Part shown: positions 43,377 to 58,300 of the stretch, piece by piece
Layout of the letters: every line of letters begins with the position of its first letter
Position numbering within the stretch: the stretch's first letter is position 1
DNA from: Prosopocoilus inquinatus
Lineage: Eukaryota; Arthropoda; Insecta; Coleoptera; Lucanidae
Assembly (NCBI GenBank): GCA_036172665.1
Contig: CM069873.1
Location: 48,640,001-48,704,000 of the forward strand
Direction: 5' to 3'
DNA: 64,000 nucleotides
Position numbers and translations under genes: made by a program
Notes under the pieces: model-generated
Database searches by the model: none
Told to the model about the DNA's origin: nothing
What the model saw: the letters and a program-made list of their open reading frames with translations, nothing else

Positions 43377-46300
43377 GGCTGGTTCTAGAGCGAGGTTATA
43401 AAATAACTTGAGTTGAAATTCTTCCACAGGTAAAATTTTGAAGTTTCTCAAAAGCATTGTAAGAACAACCTTCATTTCCAACATGGCAACTTTCTGTCCT
43501 AAAAGAAATACAAATCAGGTTATTGTGTTTAATTGAGTGTACTACAACTAAATTACGAAAAGCATATACTGACTGAAGACTATCACTGTAGTTAAAAGCA
43601 CAGGGTATTTGCTTGCTTGCGATATAGCTGGGGAAAAGCTATTACCACGCGATACCATGAAATCACTATTGCCAATCTTCAATCGGTATACTGCTCAACA
43701 AATGAAATGAATAACTTATGGCTAGTTTAAAGATCATGTTGCCATCTCTGACGGGGTAATGGTAAGAGCCGAAATATACTGAAGGCGGAACCATGTGTCA
43801 CCTTTCTCTCGTTCGGGAACCCGAAACGAGAGTTCAGGGCGCTTGACCCACTCAGAAGAGATGAGAGGGTCTGCGTCAATTCCGCAATTTACCTTGGCTC
43901 AGAAGTCAGGTCGGTCGTCCTGTCGAAAACAAGGTGGAAGATTAAAAGTTGCGTAACGATACCCACTCAGCGGAGATGGCGTGAGATATCTATGGAAAAG
44001 CCCCCAGCGGCGTCCAATGTTTCCTCGTATACTTACATGATGTCATAGTTGTTGGAAGAACCTTCAAAGAACACCTTGCAAATTTGAAGAACATATTTCA
44101 AAGGATTGAAGAGGCGAAGCTGAAATTAAATCCGGCCAAATGTAAGATCTTCCAGAAGGAACTGAAATACCCTTGAACATGTCATCTCTGAAGCAGGAGA
44201 TGCGACAGACCCAGACAAGATCTCAGCCGTTAAGAACTGGTCACCACCGAAAAATGTGCATGAATTATGAAGTTTCTTGCGGACTTACAGACGGTTCGTT
44301 AAGGATTTTGGAAAAGCAGCGAAGCCTCTACATGTGCTGACCGAGGGAAAAGCCACACTTTTCTGGAATGTGGACTGCCAAGAAGCGTTTCACAAACTGA
44401 AGGATCTCTTGGTGACGGCTCCGATATTGTCTTATCCAAGATCAGAGGGCATGTTTATTATTAATAGTGATGCTAACAGCCATGGAATTGGAGACGTACT
44501 GTTGCAAGTGCAAGAACGTGTTATTGGTTACTTCAGTAAAGTTTTATCCGAAACCTGGGAGGAACTACTGTGTAACCAGGAAGGAGTTTCTTGCTATGGT
44601 GAAGACAACTGAACATCTTAGTATAGACCATGCAGCATTGAAGTGATTGCTCCAGTTCAAGAACCTAGAGGGTCAGCTTACCAGATGGATAGAAAGATTA
44701 CATGAGTATGATTTTACGATCGGACATCGTCCAGGTCCTGTCCATAATAATGCGGACGTACTCTCCAGAAGACCTTGTCCTGAGGATTGTCGGCACTGCT
44801 CAAAAGCAGAAAATAAAGAAGGGATAATTCCCATCAGAAGAACTGGTGCCGTAATAGACAGGTGGCAAGCCGAGACCATTAAGAGGGAACAGCGAGAAGA
44901 TCCTGAAATAAGAACCATAATCGAATGGAAGGAAAGACAGCAACGTCTCACCTGGGGAGAGATATCGGGGAAGAATCCAGTGTTTAAAACCTATTGGGCA
45001 CAATGGGATTCTCTGGACTTGAAGAATGGTTTGCTGATGAGAAAATTTGAATCAGCTGATGGAAGCGAGATAAAAGACCAACTAGTGCTTCCAAGGATAA
45101 GGGTCGTTGAGGTCCTGGAGAGATTCATGACGGTGCGTCCGGTGGACATTTGGGCATCAATAAGACATTATCGAATGTGCGGGAAAATTCTACTGGGCGA
45201 AATGTAGAATTGATGTAGAAAATTAGTGTGCCTTAGTAAATGGACCCGCGAAAAATTACTCCCTTACAACGTTGTTGCCCCATTCGAGAGGATTGCCATC
45301 GATATAGCGGGGCCATTTTCAGAAACGAACCGTGGAAATAAATATATCATAGTGACAGATTATTTCACTAAGTGGCCAAAACGTTATGCTTTTTCAAATC
45401 AAGAATCATTAACGGTTGCGAATGCCTTAATAGAGAACTGAACAACAAGATTTGGAATACCCGTGGGATCCATTCTGAGCAAGGCAGGAACTTTGAAAGA
45501 TACATTTTCCAGGAATTAACCAGGTTACTGGCATTTTCAAAACGCGAACAATTCCTTTGCACCCACAGTCAGAAGGAATGGTGAAACGTTTCAATAGGAC
45601 CTTGGAAAGACATCTTATTTCTAAGAACTAACGGCACTGGGACGAACATTTTCCCCTTTTCCTGATGGCGTACCGTTCTACAGAGCATAACACTACTAAC
45701 CGTCTTATTCGGTAGGGAAATACGTTTGCCTTGTGACTTAAAATTTTGGACGTCCACAAACTCGAGTGGGATTAAGTGAATACTCGCAAGAACTTGAACG
45801 CCGTTTAGTTAACACTCACGAATACGTGCGGTGTAACATCAGCTTGACGACAGACAAAATGAAGACGTTCTATTAATTAATAAGATGTAGGTGTAAATTA
45901 AAAAAGAAATTAAGAAACTAAAACTACTGTAACTTTCTTATTGGTCAAAAGCGCGTTAAGAAAAAAATCTCTAGTTTGATCTCCTAAGCTGCCCTGCCAA
46001 TCTTCTCCGTACGTTTTGAGATACACAGAATACTTTATATTAAAATAAGTAGTAAAATTTATTATGTTGAAATTTACCTATACAAATTCGTGGACCTGCA
46101 CCGAATGGAACGTAAGTAAATGGTATAATTTTGTCTTTATTTTCAGGAGCGAATCTCTCAGGATCAAATTTGAGTGGATTCGGAAAATACTTTTCTCTTC
46201 TATGTATGCTGTAAATGCCGATACCAAACTCAGTACCTTTGGGAATGGTGTTGCCATCTAAAAAAAAGTATACTGATCCATTTTGTTAATAATTTCTGTA

Positions 46301-49300
46301 AGAACTTACTGTATTCGATATTTTCCAGAGTATGTTTGCCAATCAAAGGAGCTGGTGGATATAATCGTAAGGATTCTTTTATGACCATGTCTAAGTACGT
46401 CATTTTTTGCAAATCGTCGTATGTGCAAGGTTTGGACCTGTCATCTCCGCAGATGAGTTTAACTTCAGCGAAAGCTTTTTCCTAGAAAATACACATTTGT
46501 TATTTTGTTCCGCTTTAAAATATTTTTGAAATTCCTTTCTTTTCGGGAGATTTAGCACAGCTCTCTCTATGACGGATAGAATTTAATAAGCAAGTAAAGT
46601 TTCCAAGAAGAAAATAAATACATGGATAATGTGGGGAACGTTTTAAAGTATTCTTACCTGAATTTCACTGTGTAACGATAACAAGTACAGCGTGTACCCA
46701 ACTGATTTACCAGAAGTGTCAGCACCCTAGAATTCAATAAATTATACCATTGCACTGAGATACATTAAAGTACCACATACACCCAATAAAATCATTTTTA
46801 TGTGATTACACACTTCCTGGTTGGTTATATCAATTCCCCGTTTCTCAAGTAACAGATCTAAAAAGGCCAATTTCTTCTTATTATTATTGTCCATGTCAGA
46901 AGCGTCATGATATAAGGTTTTCTGACTTCTCGCTTTTATTTTTTCTTCCAAAATAAACTTTGTAAGGCCGTCTATGTACTTGACGATCTCACGCTCCTTC
47001 CAATAATCTCTGCTAAACCAGAAAAAGAAGTCCCATATTTTTATTGGGGAAATAATGCGACGTTTAATTATTCCACTTATTTCGTGCAAATTGCGAACGT
47101 ACTCGTCATCTGAATTTTTCAATGCGTTCACGGAGATACCCATTGCAGATTCTGTAATAAATTGCGAATTATAAGGAAGAAGAATAAGATAAGACCGGGA
47201 ATAAACTTCAGTTTCTATTATATGAAAGTCGAACAGAAATAACTTTTCTCTCGAAGGAATAAGAATGATGTGTTACCAATAATAACATCGAATGCCCATA
47301 GTTCTAGGAAGGGGTGTATGTCCAGTGGTTTATCAGTCTTATTTCTTAGTTCTTCAATTAATAAAGTCGATACAGAATTAAACGGACTCATGAATTCCCT
47401 TAGCATACCCAAGTGAAAGACTGGTGTGAGAAATTTCTTGTATTTCTCCCATACTGTGCCTAAAATATAAAGTAAAATTTATTCAATATACACTCGTAGC
47501 GTAAAGTAATGAAAGTCTGGAGAGGTAAACAGTCACACGACATCGCCCGATCGACAGGTAAACGGTCTAGCTCCGCGCGTCTGAAATTCCTGGTAATACC
47601 CACATCCTCATCAATGAAAGTGCAAGCATTGCATATATTATTTATAGAATGAAAAGTTTGATGAAATGAAGAGAACTACCGTAGATAATTATAAAATGTA
47701 ATTGACTGACATCGATGATCTTATTAGGAAAAGGTATTATGCATTCGTGCATTCCAATGAAAATATTTATGTTATTCATAAATACTCGTTAAGACATACT
47801 AATTAATAATTGTAATAATTGTAGTAATAATTATTTGGTGCTCTTTCATAAAATGAAATAAAGTTATAATAAAATACACAGAGTATTTTTTTTTAACTGT
47901 GGGCTTAGGAATTTACGTGCTAATAAGTTTGCTTCATATTACCACGGTGAAATTGATATTTCTTGTATCAAATTTACGAAAAACTGACAGACAAGTGTCA
48001 AATTAACTAACAAACATTCACTATATTAATCTGTCTCTGTCACTTTATAACAAATATTTGCATAACATTATTACCATGCCATACGGCTGTAATAATCAAT
48101 TACATAATTTATTACAAAATAAACATTACCAGAATACGAGGTGTGTCATTAGTTTAATTATTTTAATATGTAAAGTTGAAATTATTAACGATCAAATGAA
48201 TCGAGTACCTCAAAATCAAAAATTAATTCGTCAGACAGACATTTAGACGGCAGCGACTAATTTCTCTTTAACGTTGACCTACTCGATTCTTTAAAAATTT
48301 CCGCTTTCTATATTAAAATAATTAATTTAAAAATGCATCTGTTATTCTTGGAAATGTATAATTTGTTATAAATTACGTAATTGATTATTAGAAACTGAAA
48401 TTAGTTTCAAATTTTGAGCAGAACATAAGTTAACGCGAGACAAAATTTTTAGCATGTAAATCCCAACGGCTACAGTTAAAAAATCACAGTAATAACAACA
48501 ATAACTATTAACATATAAAATAGCGACATCTTACTATCGCTTTTTGACCTAACATTGCAGTAGGATAGACAAATTGAAGCGGGATTTGCTCCTAATGAAT
48601 CGTTTTTGATTGCATTATCATTAGGAGCAAATCCCGCTTCAATTTGTCTATCCTACTGCAATGTTAGGTCAAAAAGCGATAGTAAGATGTCGCTATTTTA
48701 TATGTTCATCATTCTTAGACTCCTTTCAGTATAAGAAGTACATGATGACTCATCGAAATCTGACCGGCGGGCTACGAACAGCTGATGAGCAGTGGCATAC
48801 AGATTTCCATGTGAAGTGTAGGGGCAGGAAAATAAATAAAAATATATTTTTGTATATTAAATGCAGCATATTTAAGCAATATAAATAACAATTATTATTG
48901 TGGACAATATAAATAACATGCCGAACGTTATGTATCAGACTACTGCATATTTGTTTTCGAGCGAAAATATGTTTCCAACATTATAGTTCTTTGTGGCCAT
49001 ACGGATTTTTGTGCTGAAAATTTGATATCATGTTAATTTATAATTCGGGAGAAATATCTTATAATTGATTTTTGTACTGAAAATTTGATATCATGTTAAT
49101 TTATAATTCGGGAGAAATATCTTATCTTACTATCGCTTTTTGAAAAAAGCGATAGTAAGATGTCGCTATTTTATATGTTCATCATTCTTACATCGCAATT
49201 GCGAATAAATTGGGCAAGTCGTTTTTGGTCTGCAGTGGGAATGTCGAGCTACGTTTCTGCTGAAGAAGCCCCAAGCAGGGCTGAAACAGCTGTCCAGAGG

Positions 49301-52300
49301 CTGCTCGAGGTTCTCACTGCAATAAAAAACGATTTGCACAAAATTTTTCTAAGATAAATTTCCAGTTGAGATTTAATATTAAATCTTTAATTTACTGCAA
49401 AAGTTTAAGTGATTTAATTAGAATTATATTAATTTAAATTATAAACACCTTTTGAAATGTCATTTTGAATAAATATTGCTTTTCAGCGTTTTGCGGTACT
49501 GATAGTAGCTTAGTTTCTTTTTTAATTGCGCTTGATCTAGACAGATTTTTGCTCTCTGATATTATAACATTTAAAAAAAAAAATGAAGTTAGACATTTAT
49601 ATTTAAATATTAATCGATTAATATGGTTTAAAATATCTAATACAAAAAATTGGGAGGTAAAAACTCAGTAATTTATTAAAAATAATATATAAAAAAAGTG
49701 CAATGAGAATATACAGGTGTCCCAAGTTGAGTGGCCTATTAAAAGTTCTCGGGGAAAGGAAAGTAAAAATATTCTGAAAATTAAGACATTACCCTAGAAG
49801 GAAGTGATCTTTCAGAATAAAATATATACACTTTTGTATCACTTCCGGTTGTACCGGAAGTCGCCATTAACTTTCTTATTTTAGATTGAATGCTATACTT
49901 TTTATGGCAAATTCCGATTCTGCACATTATTCTAAATAAATTAAGTTTAAAAAAATTGTTAAAAACAAAAAGCAAATAAATGGTAAAATAAAATACCAAT
50001 AGAAAACTATAATTAGTTGCAAAAGAGTAATTAATTAACAATATTAACACAAAAATTTAGCCAAAGCTTAAATAAAAATAATAATAATAAACACTATTGC
50101 ATTACAACTCAGACAGAAAATCAAGTAATAAATTTAAAAACATTGTTGAAAACAAAAAACAAATAATGATAAAAAAAACAAAATTCAACAAAAAAACAAA
50201 ACCCCAACAGAAAACTATAATTAGCTGAAAGAAAGTAATTAACAAAACAAAAATTTAATCAAAGCTTAAATAAATAATAATAGTGATAATAAAAACTATT
50301 GCATGTAACTCAAACAAGAAATCAAAACGGTACAAGCAATTAAATTAAAAAAAAAATTGTTAAAAAAAAGACAAATAAATGGTAAAATAGAAAATTCCAC
50401 AAATAAAATACCAACAGAAGATTATAATTGTAATATTAAAAGAAAATTTTGACGAAATATGTAAAAGTTAGGAATGAAATAATGAAAATCACCCCCTCAA
50501 ACTACCACTTAAAAAAGAAGGAGAATCCAACAAATACGTTCTTAATGCGCAGTTAGGTGCCTTATACTTGAGTTTAAAATTCAGGGCCCTCTTTCAGGGC
50601 ATATAATTCCCTTATTAATCACTTTTGGAAAAAAAAATTATATAAAAAGGTGACCTTATTTTTCGATGTTCTATTCATCCTATAAATATTGGGAGACATT
50701 TCTGAATCACGGTGTACAGGTCTGAAATTTGCAATAGCAGATTAATTAATTAAGATTAATCACTACATTAAAATGTGTTTGTTATTAAGGAGCATCAAAT
50801 AATTATTAGAAGTATTTTCTAAAGAGTAATTATGAATATATAAATGTTGCAAATCGTTTTCTGATTGCAGTGAAAATCTCGAGCAGTCTCTGTACAGCTG
50901 TTTCAGCCCTGTTTGTTGACGAAGCCCGAAACGGGGCTGAAACAGTTGTACAGAGGCTTCTCGAGGTTTTCACTGCATTCAAAAAACGATTTGCAACAAA
51001 ATTTTTAAAACTTTTATTATACCTTGACAGCAAGCATGACCGCCTTGCATGGGGACTTATTATGTAGCAAACCCGCTTCAATTTGTCTGTCCTACTGCAA
51101 TGTCAGGTCAAAAAGCGATCGTAGGATGTCGTTGTTTTATCTGTTCATAAATATTTTCATTAGAATGCATAATACTTTTTCCTAATAAGAAGGTCATCGA
51201 TGTCGACCAATTACATTACAAAATTAAGCTACCATCTTAAAAATTTATTATTTCAAATTTCAATTGGATATTTATTGACAGGCAACAATTTTTTATCTCG
51301 TCGTTATTGTTTTCTGTTTTAATTAGTAATTACACTTGTTTATTAAAAGTATTTTCTTTCTATCTATGGATTTAATAATTTTGTTCGACAATAACTTAAT
51401 AGTTATTGTTGTTATTAATCTGATTTTTAACTGTGACCGTAGAGATTTACATGCTAAAAATTTTGCCTCGTGTTAACTTACGAATTAATTTTTGATTTTG
51501 AGCTACTCGATTCATTTGATCGTTAATAATTTCAACTTTACATATTAAAATAATTAAACTAATGACACACCTCGTATTCTGGTAATGTTTATTTTGTAAT
51601 AAATTATGTAATTGATTGTTATAGCCGTATGGCATAGTAATAATTTTATGCAAATATTTATTACAAAGTGACAGAGACAGATTACCATAGTTAATGCTTC
51701 TTAGTTAATTCGATACTTCTCACCAGAAATATCAATATCACCGTGGTTATATAAGGCAAAATTATTAGCACGTAAATTGCTACGGCCACAGTTAAAAAAA
51801 TTATTGTGTGTATTTTATTATAACTTTATTTCATTTTATGAAAGAGCACCAAATAATTATTACCAGTATGTCTTAACGAGTATTTATGAATAACATAAAT
51901 ATTTTCATGCATGAATGCATAATACTTTTTCCTAATAAGGTCAATTACATTTTATAATTATCTGCTGCAGTTCTCTTCATTTCACAAACTTTTATAAGTA
52001 GTAATATAAGCAATGCCTGCACTTTCATTGATGAGGGTATGAGTATTACCAGAAATTTCGGACGCGCGGAGCTAGACCGTTTACCTGTCGATCGGGCAAT
52101 GTCGGGTGACAGATTACTTTGACGTATGATGTAACCAAATACCTTCTGCTGTGAATAAGTTGGTTCCCATCCAATTATTAAATCTCTTATACATGTCTGA
52201 TTTCCGAACTTTATCACTGGTGCATAATGTACGTAAAAGGCGATGATCTGACAGAAGAATTCCTTTGTGCCAAGGTCCTGCGTGCAGTGCAACAAAACCA

Positions 52301-55300
52301 TTAAAGTCTTCTAACAGATTCACGGTTCGATCCACTAAATCTTCAAGAAGTAATAATTCATTAATAGAAGAAAATATTATAATTAGTTTTTCAAAATTAT
52401 TCTTTTCTTTTTATTTTCTGAAAAGGACCGTTTACTTCTCGAAATGAACCTACTGTTAATATGGACATTTGCTTTGCACGTATTGCAATTTTTATACTCA
52501 CTATTTCACCAACATTTGTTAGTGAAGCTGTAAGTAGTAACTCAAATAATACTAACAGTAATCACTCTAATAGTACCTAATTGTATTTTGACTCTTTCTT
52601 TCCAATAAATTATTAGAAAAACAAAAATTACAGTTATGTATTGTTAGAGTAAGTGTCTACTCTACATAGTTCAATAAATATTGACAAATATGAGTTCTGT
52701 CGCATATGAACTGTACCACTAGCAAAACCAATAATTATAAATTCTTCTTGTAAGTACGAAAATATAAATTAATCCAGTACTGCAACTACGACCCCCTCAA
52801 CTATAAGTTCCGACAATAAAACTTTTTGCCTTTTTATCACGTAACTGGCCGAGTTATTAAGAAAATTAAATATATGCATTAACATGCTATTGGAATTTAC
52901 GTTGAGAAAAATGTTATTAAAAAAGGGAACTAAATTTGTTTTCAGTGGCTATAATCAATCGTTTGTAACGATAATTCTATCAGATAAAATTGCGGCATCT
53001 TACGATCGCTTTTTGACCTGACATTGCAGTAGAATAATTCTATCAAAAATTTTTGTTGCTTTGACAGCAAGCATGGCCGCCTTGCATGCGGGACTTATTA
53101 GGAGCAAATCCGCTTCAATTTGTCTATCCTACTGCAATGTCAGGTCAAAAAGCGATCTTAAGATGCCGCTGTTTTATCTGATAATTCTATCGTTCGTAAC
53201 GATAGAATAAACTTGATTGTGGTTCAGATTTGATTTCATTATTATGTATAACTTTTTGTAATTACATTAATTACAGCGTACTACTTCTACGCGTGCGTTG
53301 CTGTTCTCATTCATGCGTCGTCTCTCTTCCACATGCTCTGCTTGACTCCTCCCTTTCTTCTTCTTCTTCTTATTATTATTATATTCTCGCATTCGAAAAA
53401 AAAACAGCGCGAATTTCAAATTCAAATCAACAGAACAACGTTTTGCCCAAGAAATAAGCAAAATTTTAGTGTCCCTAATTCCTAGTTGGCGTTTTGGTTT
53501 TAAAAATTGTTTAACTGTGTTATTAGGGGTTGGAATCACATATGTCGACGTCATCATGTGAGCTATGTACAGCATCTACATTGTTGTAAAGAACTCGTGT
53601 AAACCAATTTGGAAATCGGGACGCTGTCCAAATTATTTTGAAAAGGACTGCGCAATAAAAGTCAATTAAAAATAATTTTGTTTCTTTTTGTTATATATGT
53701 TATTATACCGATTCCACCCCATAGAATAGGCACACCCGGGCGCTCGTCTTACAGCGTGCGCGTAAATGCGATGCCGATATACGCCGATTTAAATTCTGTG
53801 CGTACTTGAAGTGGTTTCATCTATATGTATATGTATGTAATTTATGCATTAATACCTCTACCCGACGGACACGGACATTAAATTTGTCGCAAAAATCTAA
53901 TTTTCTTCGGAAATTTGCCTCTTTTACCCCGACACTTATAAAATGCCAGATGTCATTTACCGTTTATTTCGAAAGCCGACAAAGAACTGTCGTTGTTGGT
54001 GCCGATTTTACTTCGCAGTTTTTGTTTGAAAGAATTTACGACCCCAAAAATAAATATTTATGGTCGTCAATCCATTCTTAAACTTATGTTCGTAAAATAT
54101 AGTAAATGCAACTAATTACTATGTAAATGTCGGAGAGTAAATTAAAAAGAAATTTAAGTACTCGTGAAAAAAGGGCTTTTGTTAAAATTCTTCAAGTGTA
54201 TGTAATATGGAAATATTTTGAAAAACAAAGAAGATATTAAAAAAATATATGTAGGAGACTTGAATTCACGACAAAAGAGGAAGTTTATTAAAATCGAAGT
54301 TTTTTCGTAATGGCTTGATTAGACAGAGTCTAAGATGTAATCTTTCAGACTAAAATATTTTCACATTTATATCACTTCCGGTTATACCGGAAGTCGGCAT
54401 TAACCTTCTTATTTTAAATAGATTCTATATTTTTTATTGCAAATTCCGATTGTACACATTATTCTAAGTAAAAATTGTTAAGGCTTCACTATACTTAAAT
54501 GTAACGGTTCCTGAGATATCTGAAATAACTTATGTTGGTGGCCTTTCATTTAAGAGATTGTATTTACGACACTTTCAAATTTAAAAATTCAAGTAGCCTG
54601 TCGATTGAAAGAATAATTCCATTTAAAACATGAAAGTTAAAGCCGACTTCCGATATAACCGGAAGTGATATAAAAGTGAAAATACTTTAGTCTGAAAGAT
54701 AACTTCCTCCTAGGGCAGTGTGCTAATTTTCCGAATACTTGTACGTTCCTTTCCCGGAGAACTTTTAATAGGACACTCAACTCGGGAGATTCTGTATACT
54801 GGGTGTCTCAAGATAAGCGGCGACCGGCGGTATGCAATTAACCGAAATACCTACAGCTTCGGGAGAAAAAAGTTATAGCCAGTGACCAAAAGAAATTCAA
54901 AGAAAATATTTTTAAATATCTGAGTTGGTCGCAAGGGGGAGCAATTAATGGGCACAACAATAAAAATTAATTTTACGAGCAAAAATCTCAGCATAAGCTG
55001 CAGCTTTGATAGACCCATTATAAAGCCGAATTAATTCTGCGTAATTTTGATTTTAGACTTGTTATCGCATCACCATTAATAAGAGTGGAGAAAACAGTTG
55101 AATTATTTACTTCAAAAAATATTATAACTTCTGTACTCTTTATCAGAAACTAACGAACCTCGGCTCATTTAAAAGGGAATTTTAAGCTGATTTAAAGTTT
55201 CTCTTCAATGATTTGGCTATTTTGTTATAAAGTAGTTAGAGGACGCCATTTTCAAAAGTAATATTTTCCCAGTTTTCCAAAAAAAATAGAAAGGCGTATT

Positions 55301-58300
55301 TTCTACAGTGATTTAAAAAAAGTAACAGTATTTGGTATCAACGTAGTCAGTTATTGTAATAACATTGTTTTGAAATAGGTATTAGATATTTTTTAATCGA
55401 TATCTTTCAATATCCTGTTTAAAATGAAAAGTTTGAACATTTGTTTCATTTGCAGGACTGGTGAAAAAGTTTACAAAGTAAAAGTAAACAATCGGAAATA
55501 CACTAATTCATCGTATTGTGTGACCCAGTTAAAATCGAAACACCCCTCTAAAAAATACACTGTGATTCAAAAGTGTTGCACCATCGCTTAGGTTGTAATA
55601 GAGAAAGTTATTAGGAGCATAAGTATGTTTTTAAAATTCTTTTACTTTGCGTGATTTTCGAGATATAAAGGTTTAAAAGTATCACAAATAGGCAAAGTTG
55701 CACCTTGCAGATACACTTAAAAATTTAAAATCGCAAATCATAGGTCTCCTCCTTTTTGACGATTGAACTGATTTGTCGAAGCATTCGGCAATCAAATTTG
55801 ACACAATAATAATTGACAGTTCGTAATACTTTATTGTATTTAACTATTCTTAAGTTTCTTAAGTAAAAATTTGATAAAGGAGTTGGCCGAAGGAGGCTTT
55901 CAAAAAACACGATAAATGCAAAGAATTTAGAATTGTCGTAAACTAAAAGAAGCAAACGAGTAGACTAGAAAACTTAAGACAATAACGTATGACATACTTA
56001 ATGCTTTAATGAATTATTTAAATATCGAATTAATTCAAAATCAAAAAAACCAACCGAATAAAATTAAACCGCTGCAATACACGGTCGAAATTTTGACTGC
56101 CTCAATACATTTTCCTAGTCTTCGGATGCTTCCTTGAACATTTCTTAGCATTTATCATTATTATTTGTGCAGCATCAATGATTCTTTTACGCAGTTCCTG
56201 TTCACTGTTTAGTTGAATGAATCGTTTCAGTCCATCACGAAAAATGTGACATTCAAAATATTACACCACCGGCAAAATTTATTTACTGTCAGTACAGTTA
56301 CATATCAGACTATGGTAACTGTAGCACTGTTCTGGGTGCACCGTTGCCGACTTTATTTCTAAAATAATGTTGAAATTTTCAAAGACTTTCTGCTTTATTA
56401 CTTAATATTAATTATGTTCAGTAATAAGGAAAATTTTGCCGACGTTTATCTACCTTTTTCATTAAAAAAAAAAAAAACATTACTGTTATACACTGTGATT
56501 CAAAAGACCGCACCATCACTTAGGTGGTCTTTAGACTCATTTATTTGATCGAAAAGTCTAAACAAACTTTTTCTAGAAGCTTTCTTTACGTAGATATAGG
56601 TCTTCAAAGACGGGAAATTGATGTTGGTTTTCTCTTAACAAGATCAGAGAATTTTAATGTTTTATTAATGAAAGACGTAGATAAACGCCGGTAAATTTTC
56701 CTTGTTAATGAACATAATTAATATTAAGTAATAAAGCAGAAAAAGTCTTTGGAAGTTTCAACATTATTTTAGAAGCAAGGTCGGCAACGGTGCGCTGAGA
56801 ATTCGGTGTTACTACGGTTACCATGGTCTGAGGTGTGACAGTACAGACAGTAAATAAAATTTGTCGGTGGTGTAATATTTTGAATGTCACATTTTTCATG
56901 ATGGATTCAAATGACTGAAACGATCAGAAAACTAAGAAAATGTATTGAAGCAGTCAAAATTTCGACCGTGTATTGCAGCGGTTTAATTTTATTTACTTAG
57001 TTTTTGATTGTATTTTTTGGATTTTGAGTTAATTCGGCATTATAAACGCAAGTTTGTTACTGAGGCATTAAACTGTAGAGTAAATTTATTTTATGTTTAT
57101 AATACCGGCCTTAAAGCATTAGGTATGTCCGTGGGTATGTCATAAGCTATTGTTTTATAGTCTACTCATTTGCTTCTTTCAATTTACGATGTTTCTAAAT
57201 TTTTTGGAAGTTTATCGTATTTTTGTTTTGAAAGCACCCTTCGGTTATCTCCTTCAACAAATTTTTAATTAAGAAACTTAAGAATATCTAAATAAAAGAA
57301 AGTATTACGAAGTGACAACCATTATTGTGTCAAATTGGATTACCGAATGTTTTGATAAATTAGATAAATTATCAAAAAAGAGGATACCTATGATTTGCGG
57401 TTTCAAATTTTCAAGTGTATCTGCAAGGTGCAACGTTGCCTATTTGTGATACATTTAAATCTTTATATCTTGAAAACCAAGCATCGCAAAAAAAATTCTA
57501 AAAGCATATTTAAGCTCCTAATAACATTCTCTATCACCACCTAAGCGATGGTGCGACACTTTTGAATCAAAGTGTATTTTCGTGTTAATAGAAAACCAAC
57601 ATCAATTTCTCATCTTTGAAGGCCTATATCTACGTAAAGAAAGTTTTAGAAAACATTTGTTTAGATTTTTGAGAACAAATAAGTGAGTCTAAAGACCACC
57701 TAAGTGATGATGCGGTCCTTTTGAAAAGCATATATTTATTATCCGATTCGAACCCAATCTTTTTTAATAGAGCTTCAGAACTCTAGTCTCATAATTTTTT
57801 CTTGATAGCGGTACGCGAGAAGTTGTAAAATAATGCGACTCTCATATTGGTCAGTTATTTGTATTCTTTTTTTATTTTATTAAAACGAAAACTAGTTATT
57901 AACAAATGGGGTCGACTAAAACTTGCTGTCGTCTGTTAGTTATGGAACAAGTTTTGCCAATGTGAATAATACCGTCTATCAAGATCAGTAAATTTTAATT
58001 CTCAAGGCCTACTATATTACGTTAAAAATACTGCATTGATTAGGTGTTTCTTTACTTAAAATTTAAGTATGTTACTGTATTCCGGAATCCCTTAAATGGA
58101 TTGATATTAAATTCGTGAAAAAATGTTTATAATTAAAATATTTAGATCAAATTTTCAGTTGTTGTTTTCAGGTAATTGCAATCGAGACCCTTGAAAACTG
58201 GTACTACTTGACTTGAATATCAGAAATTCGAAATAGTGGAATGTGTAAATCTGCGTTGACCGTTGATGGTAACGTCAAATTTGATAATTTCATAGCGGGA

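Larger units (their letters stand above)
47531..52112. mobile_element. 4.6-kb inverted-repeat element filling CYP4 intron 2
   Basis: 47531-48510 and 51398-52112 are inverted copies with some gaps. The outer ends read GTCACACGACATCGCCCGAT and, inverted, GTCACCCGACATTGCCCGAT. The ends lie within 75 bp of the exon 3 acceptor and 31 bp of the exon 2 donor, so almost all of intron 2 is this structure. The centre holds three hammerhead-family copies, another repeat and a tandem array. No transposase was seen. Confidence 0.75.

Noticed and set aside
48058..48246. Open frame of about 60 codons, mirrored at 51447-51653
   Set aside because: It occurs in both arms of an inverted repeat, has no motif and is AT-driven. 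Not a gene.
49160..49357. Open frames across the hammerhead repeats (also 62927-63145, 63130-63423)
   Set aside because: They are translations of the ribozyme repeat itself; frames differ between copies.
53267..53575. Minus-strand frame of 102 codons in CYP4 intron 1
   Set aside because: Its middle is a lysine/asparagine run from the (TTC)n(TTA)n microsatellite; no domain.
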